Notes: generated from the sequence alone by a model not told the origin. A DNA stretch of 64,000 bases from Phaeacidiphilus oryzae TH49 (GCF_000744815.1 NZ_JQMQ01000005.1:4224055-4288054); one strand, 5' to 3'. Numbered from the stretch's first letter, positions 54,400-63,914 are shown. Made by a program: numbers and translations.

Positions 54400-54674
54400 T
54401 GACTGAGAACAAGACCGAAGAGACGCGCGGATTCCGCAAGACCCGTGAGGGTCTGGTCGTCAGCGACAAGATGGACAAGACCGTCGTCGTCGCCGTCGAG
54501 GACCGCGTCAAGCACTCGCTGTACGGCAAGGTCATCCGCCGTACCAGCAAGCTGAAGGCACACGACGAGCAGAACGCTTGCGGCGTCGGCGACCGCGTCC
54601 TCCTCATGGAGACCCGGCCGCTGTCCGCGACGAAGCGCTGGCGCATCGTCGAGATCCTCGAGAAGGCCAAGTAA
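54399..54674 (+). CDS. rpsQ: 30S ribosomal protein S17
   Basis: A 91-residue primary rRNA-binding protein. Contains [20 protein letters not shown] and [20 protein letters not shown]. Last gene before the 106-base gap that separates it from rplN. Confidence 0.97.
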   Translation: MTENKTEETRGFRKTREGLVVSDKMDKTVVVAVEDRVKHSLYGKVIRRTSKLKAHDEQNACGVGDRVLLMETRPLSATKRWRIVEILEKAK

Positions 54675-54780
54675 CGAACGGAGATTGGGCGCGGCCGTAT
54701 GTGCCAACTAGTCGACACCAGGCATGAGTTGGTGAGCAGCGGCCGGCCCGGTCCCGATCGTTGACGATCAGGAGAAAGAC

Positions 54781-55149
54781 GTGATCCAGCAGGAGTCGCG
54801 CCTGCGCGTCGCCGACAACACGGGTGCCAAGGAAATCCTCTGCATCCGCGTTCTCGGCGGCTCCGGCCGGCGTTACGCGGGTATCGGCGACACCATCGTC
54901 GCGACCGTGAAGGACGCCATCCCGGGCGGCAACGTGAAGAAGGGCGACGTCGTCAAGGCCGTCGTCGTGCGGACCGTGAAGGAGCGCCGTCGTCCGGACG
55001 GTTCCTACATCCGGTTCGACGAGAACGCTGCCGTCATTCTGAAGAACGACGGTGACCCCCGTGGTACCCGCATCTTCGGCCCGGTCGGCCGGGAGCTGCG
55101 CGAGAAGAAGTTCATGAAGATCATCTCGCTGGCGCCGGAGGTGCTCTAA
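54781..55149 (+). CDS. rplN: 50S ribosomal protein L14
   Basis: A 122-residue protein at the subunit interface. Starts [20 protein letters not shown] and contains [23 protein letters not shown] start, CAGGAG upstream. The gap before it carries CCAACT/AGTTGG and GATCGT-TG-ACGATC inverted repeats, marking the start of the spc operon; their role is unknown. Confidence 0.98.
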   Translation: MIQQESRLRVADNTGAKEILCIRVLGGSGRRYAGIGDTIVATVKDAIPGGNVKKGDVVKAVVVRTVKERRRPDGSYIRFDENAAVILKNDGDPRGTRIFGPVGRELREKKFMKIISLAPEVL

Positions 55150-55152
55150 CCG

Positions 55153-55485
55153 ATGGCAGGCATGAAGATCAAGAAGGGTGACCTGGTCCAGGTCATCACC
55201 GGCAAGGACAAGGGCAAGCAGGGCAAGGTCATCCAGGCCTTCCCCAAGGAGTCCAAGGTCCTGGTCGAGGGTGTCAACCGGGTCAAGAAGCACACCAAGG
55301 CCGGTCAGACCGCTCGTGGCGCGCAGACCGGTGGCATCGTGACCACCGAGGCGCCGGTCCACGTCAGCAACGTGCAGCTCGTCGTGGAGAAGGACGGCAA
55401 GAAGGTCGTCACCCGCGTCGGCTACCGCTTCGACGAGGACGGCAACAAGATCCGCGTTGCCAAGCGGACCGGTGAGGACATCTGA
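55153..55485 (+). CDS. rplX: 50S ribosomal protein L24
   Basis: A 110-residue assembly initiator with a KOW motif: [20 protein letters not shown], then [20 protein letters not shown]. An ATG nine bases downstream (before KIKKG) is also possible. It overlaps rplE by one base. Confidence 0.97.
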   Translation: MAGMKIKKGDLVQVITGKDKGKQGKVIQAFPKESKVLVEGVNRVKKHTKAGQTARGAQTGGIVTTEAPVHVSNVQLVVEKDGKKVVTRVGYRFDEDGNKIRVAKRTGEDI

Positions 55486-56054
55486 TGACTGAGACTGCAG
55501 TCGAGAAGGTGGCGCCCCGCCTCAAGGAGCGCTACCGGAGCGAGATCAAGGGCAAGCTGCAGGACGAGTTCTCCTTCGAGAACGTCATGCAGATCCCCGG
55601 CCTGGTCAAGGTCGTGGTCAACATGGGTGTCGGCGAGGCCGCTCGCGACTCCAAGCTGATCGAGGGCGCGATCCGCGACCTCACCGCGATCACCGGCCAG
55701 AAGCCGGCCGTGACCAAGGCCCGCAAGTCCATCGCGCAGTTCAAGCTGCGCGAGGGGCAGCCGATCGGCTGCCACGTCACCCTGCGCGGTGACCGGATGT
55801 GGGAGTTCCTGGACCGCGTGGTCAGCCTCGCGCTGCCGCGTATCCGCGACTTCCGCGGTCTGTCCCCGAAGCAGTTCGACGGGCGTGGCAACTACACCTT
55901 CGGTCTGACCGAGCAGGTCATGTTCCACGAGATCGACCCCGACAAGGTCGACCGTCAGCGGGGCATGGACATCACCGTGGTCACCACCGCCCAGAACGAC
56001 GACGAGGGCCGGGCGCTGCTGCGTCACCTCGGCTTCCCGTTCAAGGAGAACTGA
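55485..56054 (+). CDS. rplE: 50S ribosomal protein L5
   Basis: A 189-residue protein that binds 5S rRNA. Has [40 protein letters not shown] and [20 protein letters not shown]. Overlaps rplX; the S14 gene follows after one base. Confidence 0.98.
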   Translation: MTETAVEKVAPRLKERYRSEIKGKLQDEFSFENVMQIPGLVKVVVNMGVGEAARDSKLIEGAIRDLTAITGQKPAVTKARKSIAQFKLREGQPIGCHVTLRGDRMWEFLDRVVSLALPRIRDFRGLSPKQFDGRGNYTFGLTEQVMFHEIDPDKVDRQRGMDITVVTTAQNDDEGRALLRHLGFPFKEN

Positions 56055-56055
56055 C

Positions 56056-56241
56056 GTGGCGAAGAAGGCTCTCATCGCAAAGGCGGAGCGCAAGCCGAAG
56101 TTCGGCGTCCGGGGCTACACCCGGTGCCAGCGCTGCGGCCGTCCGCACTCCGTGTACCGCAAGTTCGGCCTCTGCCGTGTGTGCCTCCGTGAGATGGCGC
56201 ACCGCGGCGAGCTCCCGGGCGTGACCAAGAGCTCCTGGTAG
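56056..56241 (+). CDS. rpsZ: 30S ribosomal protein S14, zinc-binding type Z
   Basis: A 61-residue short S14 with the zinc site [20 protein letters not shown]. This is the zinc form; a longer zinc-free paralogue may exist elsewhere. GTG start next to the rplE stop. A long stem follows before rpsH. Confidence 0.97.
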   Translation: MAKKALIAKAERKPKFGVRGYTRCQRCGRPHSVYRKFGLCRVCLREMAHRGELPGVTKSSW

Positions 56242-56250
56242 AACTCGGGG

Positions 56251-56307
56251 CCCGATCCGGCCATTTTGGTGACTGAGCCATCAGTCACGTAAAGTGGCCG
56301 GGTCGGG
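56251..56307 (+). promoter_or_regulatory. Extended stem with internal loop upstream of rpsH
   Basis: Outer arms CCCGATCCGGCCA and TGGCCGGGTCGGG (one T-G pair) and inner arms GTGACTGA and TCAGTCAC pair around a four-base loop, separated by an internal loop TTTTG/GTAAAG. It lies within the 188-base gap before rpsH. S8 is the regulator of the spc operon in E. coli, so this may be an S8-binding or attenuation element; that is a hypothesis. Confidence 0.6.
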
Positions 56308-56429
56308 CACCCGTCTGCCCGGACTTCATCTCTTACTACACCGCAGGTCCCTGCACGCCCAACGGGCGGCTAGCCACCGCACGTCTGCGCGCTTGTTGGA
56401 AACCACGGTGAGAGAGGCCAACGGCCATC

Positions 56430-56837
56430 ATGACAATGACCGACCCGATCGCAGACATGCTGACGCGTCTGCGGAACGCGAACTCGGCGTACCACGATGT
56501 GGTGTCGATGCCGCACAGCAAGATCAAGACTCACATCGCGGAGATCCTCAAGCAGGAGGGTTACATCTCCGAGTGGAAGGTTGAGGAGCCCGGAGAGAAC
56601 GAGGTCGGCAAGAAGCTGACCATCGACCTCAAGTTCGGCCCCAACCGTGAGCGCTCGATCGCTGGCATCAAGCGCATCTCCAAGCCGGGTCTGCGGGTCT
56701 ACGCAAAGTCCACCAACCTGCCGAAGGTGCTCGGCGGCCTGGGCGTGGCGATCATCTCCACGTCCTCGGGTCTGCTCACCGGCCAGCAGGCCGCCAAGAA
56801 GGGCGTGGGCGGGGAAGTCCTCGCCTACGTCTGGTAA
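56430..56837 (+). CDS. rpsH: 30S ribosomal protein S8
   Basis: A 135-residue primary 16S-binding protein. Starts [20 protein letters not shown] and has the C-terminal [20 protein letters not shown]. In E. coli S8 represses the spc operon. GTGAGAGAGG-type site upstream. rplF follows after 22 bases. Confidence 0.98.
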   Translation: MTMTDPIADMLTRLRNANSAYHDVVSMPHSKIKTHIAEILKQEGYISEWKVEEPGENEVGKKLTIDLKFGPNRERSIAGIKRISKPGLRVYAKSTNLPKVLGGLGVAIISTSSGLLTGQQAAKKGVGGEVLAYVW

Positions 56838-56859
56838 TTCGGGAAACGGAGGTAAAGCC

Positions 56860-57399
56860 ATGTCGCGTATTGGACGGCTGCCCATCCAGGTTCCCGCCGG
56901 CGTGGACGTCACCATCGATGGCCGTGCGGTCTCGGTGAAGGGCCCCAAGGGGTCCCTCTCCCACACCATCGCCGCGCCGATCGAGATCGCGAAGGACGAG
57001 GACGGCACCCTGCGTGTCACTCGCCCCAACGACGAGCGCCAGAACCGGGCCCTGCACGGTCTGACCCGCTCGCTGGTGGCCAACATGATCACCGGTGTGA
57101 CCCAGGGTTACAGCAAGAACCTGGAGATCAGCGGTGTTGGTTACCGCGTCCAGGCGAAGGGCTCCAACCTGGAGTTCTCCCTCGGCTACAGCCACCCCAT
57201 CCTGGTGGAGGCCCCCGAGGGCATCGCGTTCAAGGTCGAGTCCCCGACCAAGTTCTCGGTCGAGGGGATCGACAAGCAGCTGGTCGGCGAGATCGCTGCC
57301 AACATCCGCAAGCTGCGCAAGCCCGACCCGTACAAGGCCAAGGGCGTGAAGTACGCGGGCGAGGTCATCCGCCGCAAGGTCGGAAAGGCTGGTAAGTAA
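56860..57399 (+). CDS. rplF: 50S ribosomal protein L6
   Basis: A 179-residue protein near the sarcin-ricin loop. Starts [20 protein letters not shown]; the C-terminal signature is [30 protein letters not shown] precedes ATG 56860. Confidence 0.98.
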   Translation: MSRIGRLPIQVPAGVDVTIDGRAVSVKGPKGSLSHTIAAPIEIAKDEDGTLRVTRPNDERQNRALHGLTRSLVANMITGVTQGYSKNLEISGVGYRVQAKGSNLEFSLGYSHPILVEAPEGIAFKVESPTKFSVEGIDKQLVGEIAANIRKLRKPDPYKAKGVKYAGEVIRRKVGKAGK

Positions 57400-57402
57400 G
57401 CC

Positions 57403-57786
57403 ATGGCAGTCGCTGTCAAGATCGGTAAGGGCAACGCGTACAAGCACACCGCCCGTAAGCGCCGGGCCGTGCGTGTCCGCAAGCGGGTCTCCGGTACCGC
57501 TGAGCGTCCGCGTCTGGTCGTCAACCGCTCGAACCGCCACATGGTGGCTCAGGTGATCGACGACATCAAGGGCCACACCCTGGCCTCCGCCTCCACCCTG
57601 GACGCTTCCGTCAAGGGCCAGGAGGGTGACAAGACCGAGCTGGCCAAGAAGGTCGGTGCGCTCGTGGCCGAGCGCGCCAAGGCCGCGGGGATCGAGAAGG
57701 TCGTCTTCGACCGAGCGGGCAACAAGTACGCCGGCCGCGTTGCGGCTCTGGCGGACGCCGCCCGCGAGGGTGGACTGGACTTCTGA
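57403..57786 (+). CDS. rplR: 50S ribosomal protein L18
   Basis: A 127-residue 5S-rRNA-binding protein. Has [20 protein letters not shown] and ends [20 protein letters not shown]. Three bases after rplF. Confidence 0.98.
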   Translation: MAVAVKIGKGNAYKHTARKRRAVRVRKRVSGTAERPRLVVNRSNRHMVAQVIDDIKGHTLASASTLDASVKGQEGDKTELAKKVGALVAERAKAAGIEKVVFDRAGNKYAGRVAALADAAREGGLDF

Positions 57787-57841
57787 CGGTCCGTCGCAAG
57801 TCACGCGAAGTCAGCGGACGTAAACGAGAGAGGTAATTCCA

Positions 57842-58456
57842 ATGGCTGGACCCCAGCGCCGCGGTAGCGGTGCCGGTGGCGGCGAGCGGCGGGACCGTAA
57901 GCGGGACGGTCGGGACGGCGGCGCTGCCGCTGAGAAGACCGCGTACGTCGAGCGCGTCGTCGCGATCAACCGCGTCGCCAAGGTTGTCAAGGGTGGTCGT
58001 CGTTTCAGCTTCACCGCGCTGGTCGTGGTGGGCGACGGTGACGGCACCGTGGGTGTCGGCTACGGCAAGGCCAAGGAGGTGCCGGCCGCCATCGCCAAGG
58101 GCGTTGAGGAGGCCAAGAAGCACTTCTTCAAGGTCCCCCGTATCCAGGGCACCATCCCTCACCCCATCCAGGGTGAGAAGGCCGCGGGCGTCGTGCTGCT
58201 GAAGCCGGCTTCCCCCGGTACCGGTGTCATCGCCGGTGGTCCGGTGCGCGCCGTCCTGGAGTGCGCCGGCGTTCACGACATCCTGTCGAAGTCCCTGGGC
58301 TCGGACAACGCCATCAACATCGTCCACGCGACGGTCGAGGCGCTCCGTGGCCTGCAGCGTCCGGAGGAGATCGCGGCCCGCCGCGGTCTGCCGCTGGAGG
58401 ACGTGGCCCCCGCCGCTCTGCTGCGCGCCCGGGCCGCCGGGGTGGGTGCTGCCTGA
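57842..58456 (+). CDS. rpsE: 30S ribosomal protein S5
   Basis: A 204-residue protein at the mRNA entry and decoding region. The N-terminal 30 residues are Gly/Arg-rich. Contains [20 protein letters not shown] and [20 protein letters not shown]. The loop residues linked to spectinomycin resistance ([10 protein letters not shown]) look ordinary. Overlaps rpmD by one base. Confidence 0.98.
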   Translation: MAGPQRRGSGAGGGERRDRKRDGRDGGAAAEKTAYVERVVAINRVAKVVKGGRRFSFTALVVVGDGDGTVGVGYGKAKEVPAAIAKGVEEAKKHFFKVPRIQGTIPHPIQGEKAAGVVLLKPASPGTGVIAGGPVRAVLECAGVHDILSKSLGSDNAINIVHATVEALRGLQRPEEIAARRGLPLEDVAPAALLRARAAGVGAA

Positions 58457-58638
58457 TGTCTCGCTTGAAGATCACGCAGACCAAGTCGTACATCGGCAGC
58501 AAGCAGAACCACCGCGCCACGCTGCAGACGCTCGGGCTGCGCAAGCTCGGCGCCACCGTGGTGAAGGAGGACCGCCCTGAGGTCCGCGGAATGGTGCAGA
58601 CCGTCCGCCACCTCGTGACGGTCGAGGAGGTTGACTGA
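58456..58638 (+). CDS. rpmD: 50S ribosomal protein L30
   Basis: A 60-residue protein: [20 protein letters not shown], then [13 protein letters not shown]. Its ATG overlaps the rpsE stop (TGATG). rplO follows after two bases. Confidence 0.97.
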   Translation: MSRLKITQTKSYIGSKQNHRATLQTLGLRKLGATVVKEDRPEVRGMVQTVRHLVTVEEVD

Positions 58639-58640
58639 TC

Positions 58641-59096
58641 ATGGCGGAGAACAACCCGCTGAAGATCCACAACCTGCGGCCCGCCCCGGGCGCCAAGACC
58701 GCCAAGACCCGTGTGGGTCGTGGTGAGGCGTCCAAGGGTAAGACCGCCGGTCGTGGCACCAAGGGCACCAAGGCCCGCTACCAGGTTCCGGAGCGCTTCG
58801 AGGGTGGGCAGATGCCCCTCCACATGCGCCTCCCGAAGCTGAAGGGCTTCAAGAACCCGTTCCGCACCGAGTACCAGGTCGTGAACCTGGACAAGCTCGC
58901 GGAGCTGTACCCGCAGGGTGGCGAGGTCACCGTCGCCGACCTGGTCGCCAAGGGCGCTGTTCGCAAGAACAGCCTCGTCAAGGTGCTGGGCCAGGGCGAG
59001 GTCTCGGTCGCTCTCCAGGTCACGGTGGACGCCGCTTCGGCCTCCGCCAAGGAGAAGATCGCTGCCGCCGGCGGAAACGTCACCGAGCTGATCTGA
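58641..59096 (+). CDS. rplO: 50S ribosomal protein L15
   Basis: A 151-residue assembly protein. Has [40 protein letters not shown] and the C-terminal [14 protein letters not shown] strong terminator after it separates the spc ribosomal genes from secY. Confidence 0.98.
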   Translation: MAENNPLKIHNLRPAPGAKTAKTRVGRGEASKGKTAGRGTKGTKARYQVPERFEGGQMPLHMRLPKLKGFKNPFRTEYQVVNLDKLAELYPQGGEVTVADLVAKGAVRKNSLVKVLGQGEVSVALQVTVDAASASAKEKIAAAGGNVTELI

Positions 59097-59125
59097 ACCG
59101 CGCGAGCGGGATGCAGTTCGAGCTA

Positions 59126-59170
59126 AAACGATCAGGGCCGTCCCTCTTGAGGGGGCGGCCCTGATCGTTT
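59126..59170 (+). terminator. Terminator between rplO and secY
   Basis: AAACGATCAGGGCCG (59126-59140) pairs perfectly with CGGCCCTGATCGTTT (59156-59170), with CCCTC/GAGGG stacked inside. It ends in TTT. secY therefore needs read-through or its own promoter; TAGAGT at 59208-59213 is a possible -10. Confidence 0.85.
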
Positions 59171-59338
59171 GCCGTGCAGAGCGGAACCCTGAGGCCGCCA
59201 AGCCTGTTAGAGTCCGTGGAGTCCACGTGTAGCTTGGGCCCCGTTTCGGTTGCGGTGAGCCTGACCGCTCAGGACTACCTGACTATTTGACGAACCGTCA
59301 TTCCCGCCGTCAAGGCGGGAGCCGCAGGAGGCAGCACC

Positions 59339-60649
59339 GTGCTCACCGCGTTCGCCCGGGCGTTCAAGACGCCCGACCTGCGCAAGAAGCTGCTGTTCAC
59401 ACTGGCCATCATGGCGCTCTTCCGCCTCGGGGCGCACATCCCGGTGCCTGGTGTGAGCTTCCAGAACGTCCAGGAGTGCGTGAAGGAGTCGCACACCAGC
59501 GGCCTCTTCGGCCTGGTCAACCTGTTCAGCGGGAACGCGCTGCTGCAGCTCACCATCTTCGCGCTGGGGATCATGCCGTACATCACGGCGAGCATCATCC
59601 TCCAGCTGCTGACCGTGGTGATCCCGCGGCTGGACGCCCTGAAGAAGGAGGGGCAGGCCGGGACGGCGAAGATCACGCAGTACACCCGGTACCTGACGAT
59701 CGCGCTGGCGATCCTCCAGGCGACCGGCATCGTGGCCACCGCGTCCAGCGGCACCCTCTTCTCCGGCTGCACCGTCGGCTCGCAGATCATCCCGGACACC
59801 TCGGTGTTCCGGATCGCCGTCATGGTCATCACCATGACCGCGGGCACCACGGTCATCATGTGGCTGGGCGAGCTGATCACCGACCGGGGCATCGGCAACG
59901 GGATGTCCATCCTGATCTTCACCTCGGTCGCGGCCGGTTTCCCCAGCGCGCTGTGGCAGATCAAGCAGACCGGCAAGATCGGCGGTGGCTGGGTCCCCTT
60001 CATCCTGGTCATCGCGATGGGCCTGTGCATGGTCGGCCTGGTCGTCTTCGTCGAGCAGGCGCAGCGCCGGGTCCCCGTGCAGTACGCGAAGCGGATGATC
60101 GGGCGGCGGGCGTACGGCGGGACCTCGACCTACATCCCGCTGAAGGTCAACCAGGCCGGTGTGATCCCGGTCATCTTCGCCTCGTCGCTGCTCTACATCC
60201 CGGCGCTGATCGTCCAGCTGAGCGGAAGCCACTCCTCGTGGGCCAACTGGATCGACACCAATCTGGTCAAGAGCGACAAGCCGACCTACATGGTCGTGTA
60301 CTTCCTGCTGATCGTTTTCTTCGCGTTCTTCTACGTGGCCATCTCCTTCAACCCCGAAGAAGTTGCCGACAACATGAAGAAGTATGGTGGCTTCATCCCG
60401 GGCATCCGGGCCGGCCGCCCGACGGCTGAATACCTCAACTACGTGTTGACGCGGATCACATGGCCCGGGTCGCTCTACTTGGGCATCATCGCCTTGATCC
60501 CGCTGATCGCGCTCGGGGTCTTCAATGTCTCGCAGAACTTCCCGTTCGGCGGCACCAGCATCCTGATCGTTGTCGGTGTCGGCCTCGAGACTGTGAAGCA
60601 GATCGAGAGCCAGCTTCAGCAGCGCAACTACGAAGGGTTCCTCCGCTGA
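59339..60649 (+). CDS. secY: Preprotein translocase subunit SecY
   Basis: The protein-conducting channel, 436 residues with ten transmembrane helices. Starts MLTAFARAFKTPDLRKKLLF; contains FALGIMPYITASIILQLL, the cytoplasmic loop QRRVPVQYAKRMIGRRAYGG, and ends VGLETVKQIESQLQQRNYEG. GTG start with GCAGGAGGC. A TCCCGCC/GGCGGGA hairpin lies at 59302-59320 just before. Overlaps adk by one base. Confidence 0.98.
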   Translation: MLTAFARAFKTPDLRKKLLFTLAIMALFRLGAHIPVPGVSFQNVQECVKESHTSGLFGLVNLFSGNALLQLTIFALGIMPYITASIILQLLTVVIPRLDALKKEGQAGTAKITQYTRYLTIALAILQATGIVATASSGTLFSGCTVGSQIIPDTSVFRIAVMVITMTAGTTVIMWLGELITDRGIGNGMSILIFTSVAAGFPSALWQIKQTGKIGGGWVPFILVIAMGLCMVGLVVFVEQAQRRVPVQYAKRMIGRRAYGGTSTYIPLKVNQAGVIPVIFASSLLYIPALIVQLSGSHSSWANWIDTNLVKSDKPTYMVVYFLLIVFFAFFYVAISFNPEEVADNMKKYGGFIPGIRAGRPTAEYLNYVLTRITWPGSLYLGIIALIPLIALGVFNVSQNFPFGGTSILIVVGVGLETVKQIESQLQQRNYEGFLR

Positions 60650-61299
60650 TGCGAATCGTCCTCGTCGGGCCGCCAGGGGCAGGGAAGGGGACGCAGGCGC
60701 ACCTGCTGGCCAAGTCCCTGGGCATCCCGCACGTGTCCACCGGCGACCTCTTCCGGGCCAACATCAGCCAGGGCACGCCGCTGGGCGTCCAGGCGAAGAG
60801 CTTCATGGACGCGGGCAAGCTGGTACCCGACGAGGTCACCATCGGGATGGCGAAGGACCGGATCGCCCAGGACGACTGCGCGGGCGGGTTCCTGCTGGAC
60901 GGGTTCCCGCGGAACCTGGTCCAGGCCGAGGCGCTGGACGGGATCCTCAAGGAGTGGGGCGTCGCGCTGGACGCGGTGCTGGACCTCGAGGTCCCCGAGG
61001 ACGAGATCGTGAAGCGGATCGCGGGGCGCCGGCTGTGCCGTCGCAACGGAGCGCACGTCTTCCACGTGGACTACAACCCGCCGAAGACGGAGGGCGTCTG
61101 CGACGAGTGCGGCGGGGAGCTGTACCAGCGCTCCGACGACACGGAGGAGGCGGTGCGGGTGCGGCTCGACGTCTACCACAACGAGACCGAGCCGATCATC
61201 GCGTACTACGGGGAGCAGGGGCTGGTCTCGACGATTTCGGCGCTGGGGCCGGTGGAAGAGGTCACGCAGCGGCTGCTGGCCGCGCTGGGGCGCGCGTAA
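60649..61299 (+). CDS. adk: Adenylate kinase
   Basis: Interconverts ATP + AMP and 2 ADP. 216 residues. P-loop GPPGAGKGTQA at residues 7-17, AMP site DLFRANISQGTPLG, GFLLDGFPRNLVQAEAL and the long LID. The LID zinc site is incomplete: CRRNG, then CDECGG, so Asn stands where the second Cys would be. Overlaps secY (TGATG). A T-run terminator follows. Confidence 0.97.
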   Translation: MRIVLVGPPGAGKGTQAHLLAKSLGIPHVSTGDLFRANISQGTPLGVQAKSFMDAGKLVPDEVTIGMAKDRIAQDDCAGGFLLDGFPRNLVQAEALDGILKEWGVALDAVLDLEVPEDEIVKRIAGRRLCRRNGAHVFHVDYNPPKTEGVCDECGGELYQRSDDTEEAVRVRLDVYHNETEPIIAYYGEQGLVSTISALGPVEEVTQRLLAALGRA

Positions 61300-61310
61300 C
61301 GCTTTTGCGG

Positions 61311-61353
61311 GGCGCCGCTCGCTCCGGGCTTCACGCCCGGGGCGGGCGGCGCC
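61311..61353 (+). terminator. Terminator of secY-adk
   Basis: GGCGCCGC (61311-61318) pairs with GCGGCGCC (61346-61353), with CCGGGC/GCCCGG inside, followed by TTTTTCTTCT. Confidence 0.88.
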
Positions 61354-61408
61354 TTTTTCTTCTGCCCCGGCCCCGCCTGGCTGCCCCGCAAAGTTGCGCA
61401 GCAACTTC

Positions 61409-61538
61409 AGGGGCGCGGGGAACTGCGCGCCTAGGCGCGAACGGCGCCGCAGCCGGCAACGGCCATTGGGTTGCAACCGAGACTCCGCTGCCGGCTGCGG
61501 CGCCGTTCGCGGCTGGCCGCGCAGTTCCCCGCGCCCCT
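61409..61538. repeat. Palindromic element, locus 3
   Basis: Outer 21-bp core words at 61409-61429 and 61518-61538 are inverted; inside, 22-bp arms at 61436-61457 and 61490-61511 (starting CGCGAACGGCGCCGCAG) are also exact inverted repeats. An AAGTTGCGCAGCAACTT hairpin lies immediately upstream at 61391-61407, the same companion hairpin as at the other two loci. Confidence 0.9.
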
Positions 61539-61830
61539 TATTTGGCCCTTCGGGCCTGCGCTCGGGGCGCGTCGGCTGGTCGCGCCCGCGCGGCGGAGCC
61601 GCAGAGTGTTGCGGTCCCGCGCCCCTTACTTGGCCCTCCGGGCCTGCGTTCGGGCCGCGTCGGCTGGTCGCGCCCGCGCGGCGGAGCCGCAGAGTGTTGC
61701 GGTCCCGCGCCCCTTACTTGGCCCTTCGGGCCTGCGCTCGGGGCGCGTCGGCTGGTCGCGCCCGCGCGGCGGAGCCGCAGAGTGTTGCGGTCCCGCGCGC
61801 CTTACTTGGCCCTTCGGGCCTGCGCTCGCG
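61538..61830. repeat. 88-bp tandem repeat array
   Basis: Units begin at 61538, 61626, 61714 and 61802 (the last partial), each opening TTACTTGGCCCTTCGGGCC or a close variant and containing GTCGGCTGGTCGCGCCCGCG and GGCGGAGCCGCAGAGTGTTG. The period is exactly 88 bases with few changes. Units end in CCGCGCCCCT, the tail of the palindromic core word. No gene is seen; the array ends about 75 bases before map. Confidence 0.92.
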
Positions 61831-61902
61831 CCTGCGGTGCTGCGTTCGGGGCGCTGTACCGTAGGGACGGTACTTGTGGATGGCGGCTGGGAGCGGAAGT
61901 CG

Positions 61903-62736
61903 ATGGTTGAGATCAAGACGCCTGAGCAGATCGTGAAGATGCGGGAGGCGGGGCTGGTCGTCGCCGCGATTCACGACGCGCTGCGGGCCGCGGTGGAGCC
62001 GGGGATCACCACCGGTGAGCTGGACGCGATCTCGGCGAAGGTCCTGCGCGACCACGGCGCCAAGTCGAACTTCCTGGGCTACGGCGGCTTCCCGGCGACC
62101 ATCTGCGCGTCGATCAACGACGTGGTCGTCCACGGCATCCCCGGCGACCAGAAGCTCCAGGACGGCGACATCATCTCGCTGGACTGCGGAGCGATCGTGG
62201 ACGGCTGGCACGGCGACGCCGCCTTCACCGCGTTCGTGGGCTCGGGGCACGCCCCGGAGCTGCTGGAGCTCAGCCGCGTCTGCGAGGAGTCGATGTGGGC
62301 CGGCATCGCGGCGGTGAAGAAGGGCAACCGGCTGGTGGACATCAGCCGGGCGGTCGAGTCGTACACCCGCCGGCAGCCGCTTCCGCCCAGCGGGAAGTAC
62401 GGGATCGTCGAGGACTACGGCGGCCACGGCATCGGCACGGCCATGCACATGGATCCGCACCTGCTGAACTACGTGGACCGGCGGCGCGGGCGCGGGCCGA
62501 AGCTGGTGCCGGGGTTCTGCATCGCCATCGAGCCGATGCTGAGCCTGGGGACGCCGAAGACCCACGTCCTGGCGGACGAGTGGACGGTCAAGACCGATGA
62601 CGGCACCTGGTCCGCCCACTGGGAGCACTCGGTCGCGCTGACCGAGGAAGGCCCCTTGGTGCTCACCGCCCCCGACGGCGGCCGGGCCAAGCTGGCCGAG
62701 ATGGGGATCACGGCCGCGCCGGACCCCCTGGCCTGA
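61903..62736 (+). CDS. map: Methionine aminopeptidase, type I
   Basis: Removes the N-terminal Met from new proteins. 277 residues. Metal ligands are visible in order: Asp in ISLDCGAIVDGWHGDAAFTA (two Asp), His in GGHGIGTAMHMDP, Glu in FCIAIEPML and Glu in WEHSVALTEEGPLVL. ATG 61903 has GGAGCGGAAG upstream; the frame is open through the repeat array before it. The stop lies in a small tandem repeat. Confidence 0.96.
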   Translation: MVEIKTPEQIVKMREAGLVVAAIHDALRAAVEPGITTGELDAISAKVLRDHGAKSNFLGYGGFPATICASINDVVVHGIPGDQKLQDGDIISLDCGAIVDGWHGDAAFTAFVGSGHAPELLELSRVCEESMWAGIAAVKKGNRLVDISRAVESYTRRQPLPPSGKYGIVEDYGGHGIGTAMHMDPHLLNYVDRRRGRGPKLVPGFCIAIEPMLSLGTPKTHVLADEWTVKTDDGTWSAHWEHSVALTEEGPLVLTAPDGGRAKLAEMGITAAPDPLA

Positions 62737-62762
62737 TCCCTGGCCTGATCCCTGCCTGATCC
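62728..62762. repeat. 12-bp tandem repeats over the map stop codon
   Basis: CTGGCCTGATCC occurs at 62728 and 62740, with an 11-base variant CTGCCTGATCC at 62752. Each copy holds a TGA; the first is the actual stop of map. Confidence 0.85.
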
Positions 62763-62765
62763 GAT

Positions 62766-62795
62766 TTCGTTATCGCTTCCGGCATGTCGTAGACT
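62766..62795 (+). promoter_or_regulatory. Candidate promoter for infA
   Basis: TTCGTT (62766-62771) and TAGACT (62790-62795) are 18 bases apart, giving a leader of about 110 bases before infA. Confidence 0.45.
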
Positions 62796-62910
62796 GTCGC
62801 GTCGGCTCTCTACCAGCTTCTCTCGGCATGTCCCGGGAGGTTCCGGGCTTAGCGGCCCCTGGAGGGAGTCGGAATCGGTAGCCGAACCCGGGAAGGCACG
62901 CGCTCAGGAC

Positions 62911-63132
62911 ATGCCCAAGAAGCAAGGGGCCATCGAAATCGAGGGCACCGTGATCGAGTCTCTGCCGAACGCCATGTTCAAGGTGGAGCTCCAGAACGGG
63001 CACAAGGTCCTCGCGCACATCAGCGGCAAGATGCGGATGCACTACATCCGCATCCTCCCGGACGACCGGGTCGTCGTCGAGCTCAGCCCGTACGACCTGA
63101 CCCGTGGCCGGATCGTCTACCGGTACAAGTGA
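62911..63132 (+). CDS. infA: Translation initiation factor IF-1
   Basis: A 73-residue OB-fold factor that blocks the A site during initiation. Starts [20 protein letters not shown] and ends [20 protein letters not shown]. Leads a cluster with rpmJ, rpsM and rpsK. Confidence 0.98.
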   Translation: MPKKQGAIEIEGTVIESLPNAMFKVELQNGHKVLAHISGKMRMHYIRILPDDRVVVELSPYDLTRGRIVYRYK

Positions 63133-63220
63133 CAAGAGCAGCAGATCTCGCGTCGTCGACGGCCGCACCCTTCCCGGTGCGGCCCTCTCACGGCGCGCCT
63201 GACCCGGAGAACCTGAACTC

Positions 63221-63334
63221 ATGAAGGTCAAGCCGAGCGTCAAGAAGATCTGCGACAAGTGCAAGGTGATCCGCCGTAACGGCCGGGTCATGGTGATCTG
63301 CGACAACCTGCGCCACAAGCAGCGCCAGGGCTGA
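63221..63334 (+). CDS. rpmJ: 50S ribosomal protein L36, zinc-binding form
   Basis: A 37-residue protein, [20 protein letters not shown] with [15 protein letters not shown]. The C-x-x-C, C and H ligands of the zinc form are all present. CCGGAGAA precedes the ATG. Too short for many gene callers. Confidence 0.97.
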   Translation: MKVKPSVKKICDKCKVIRRNGRVMVICDNLRHKQRQG

Positions 63335-63533
63335 CCACCTCCCCTGTACGGGTCGTACTTTCTTCGCGCGACGCGGATACAACACAAGACGGGATGCCCG
63401 GTTCCGGTCGACGGTGAACATCGCCGTACGGAATCGCCACCCCCGGTCGGAGGCCGGGGACCTGACGGACCATCGAGGATTCGTCGGGTGAGGCATCGCG
63501 TGAGACCTCCGGAAAAGCAACAGGAGCCAATCC

Positions 63534-63914
63534 ATGGCACGCCTCGCAGGCGTTGATCTCCCCCGCGAGAAGCGGATCGAGATCGCCCTCACCTACGTCT
63601 ACGGCATCGGCCGGACCCTCTCGCAGAAGGCGCTCGCGGAGACCGGGGTCAACCCCGACGTCCGCGTCCGCGACATCAGCGAGGACGACCTGGTCAAGCT
63701 GCGCGACTACGTCGACGCCAACTTCAAGGTCGAGGGTGACCTCCGCCGTGAGGTCGCCGCTGACATCCGCCGCAAGGTCGAGATCGGCTGCTACGCCGGT
63801 CTCCGCCACCGTCGTGGCCTGCCGGTGCACGGTCAGCGCACCCACACGAACGCCCGCACCCGCAAGGGCCCGCGTCGCGCGATCGCCGGCAAGAAGAAGC
63901 CGGGCAAGAAGTAG
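63534..63914 (+). CDS. rpsM: 30S ribosomal protein S13
   Basis: A 126-residue 30S head protein contacting tRNA. Starts [20 protein letters not shown], contains [20 protein letters not shown], and ends with a Lys-rich GKKKPGKK tail. AACAGGAG precedes the start. A 199-base gap after rpmJ carries no gene. Confidence 0.98.
   Translation: MARLAGVDLPREKRIEIALTYVYGIGRTLSQKALAETGVNPDVRVRDISEDDLVKLRDYVDANFKVEGDLRREVAADIRRKVEIGCYAGLRHRRGLPVHGQRTHTNARTRKGPRRAIAGKKKPGKK

Noticed and set aside
61538-61830. CRISPR array
   Set aside because: The units are 88-bp direct tandem copies without variable spacers, and no cas genes are present.
61471-61902. N-terminal extension of map through the 88-bp repeat array
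   Set aside because: The frame is open, but the translation is repetitive Arg/Pro/Ala, and ATG 61903 has a ribosome site and matches the family start.
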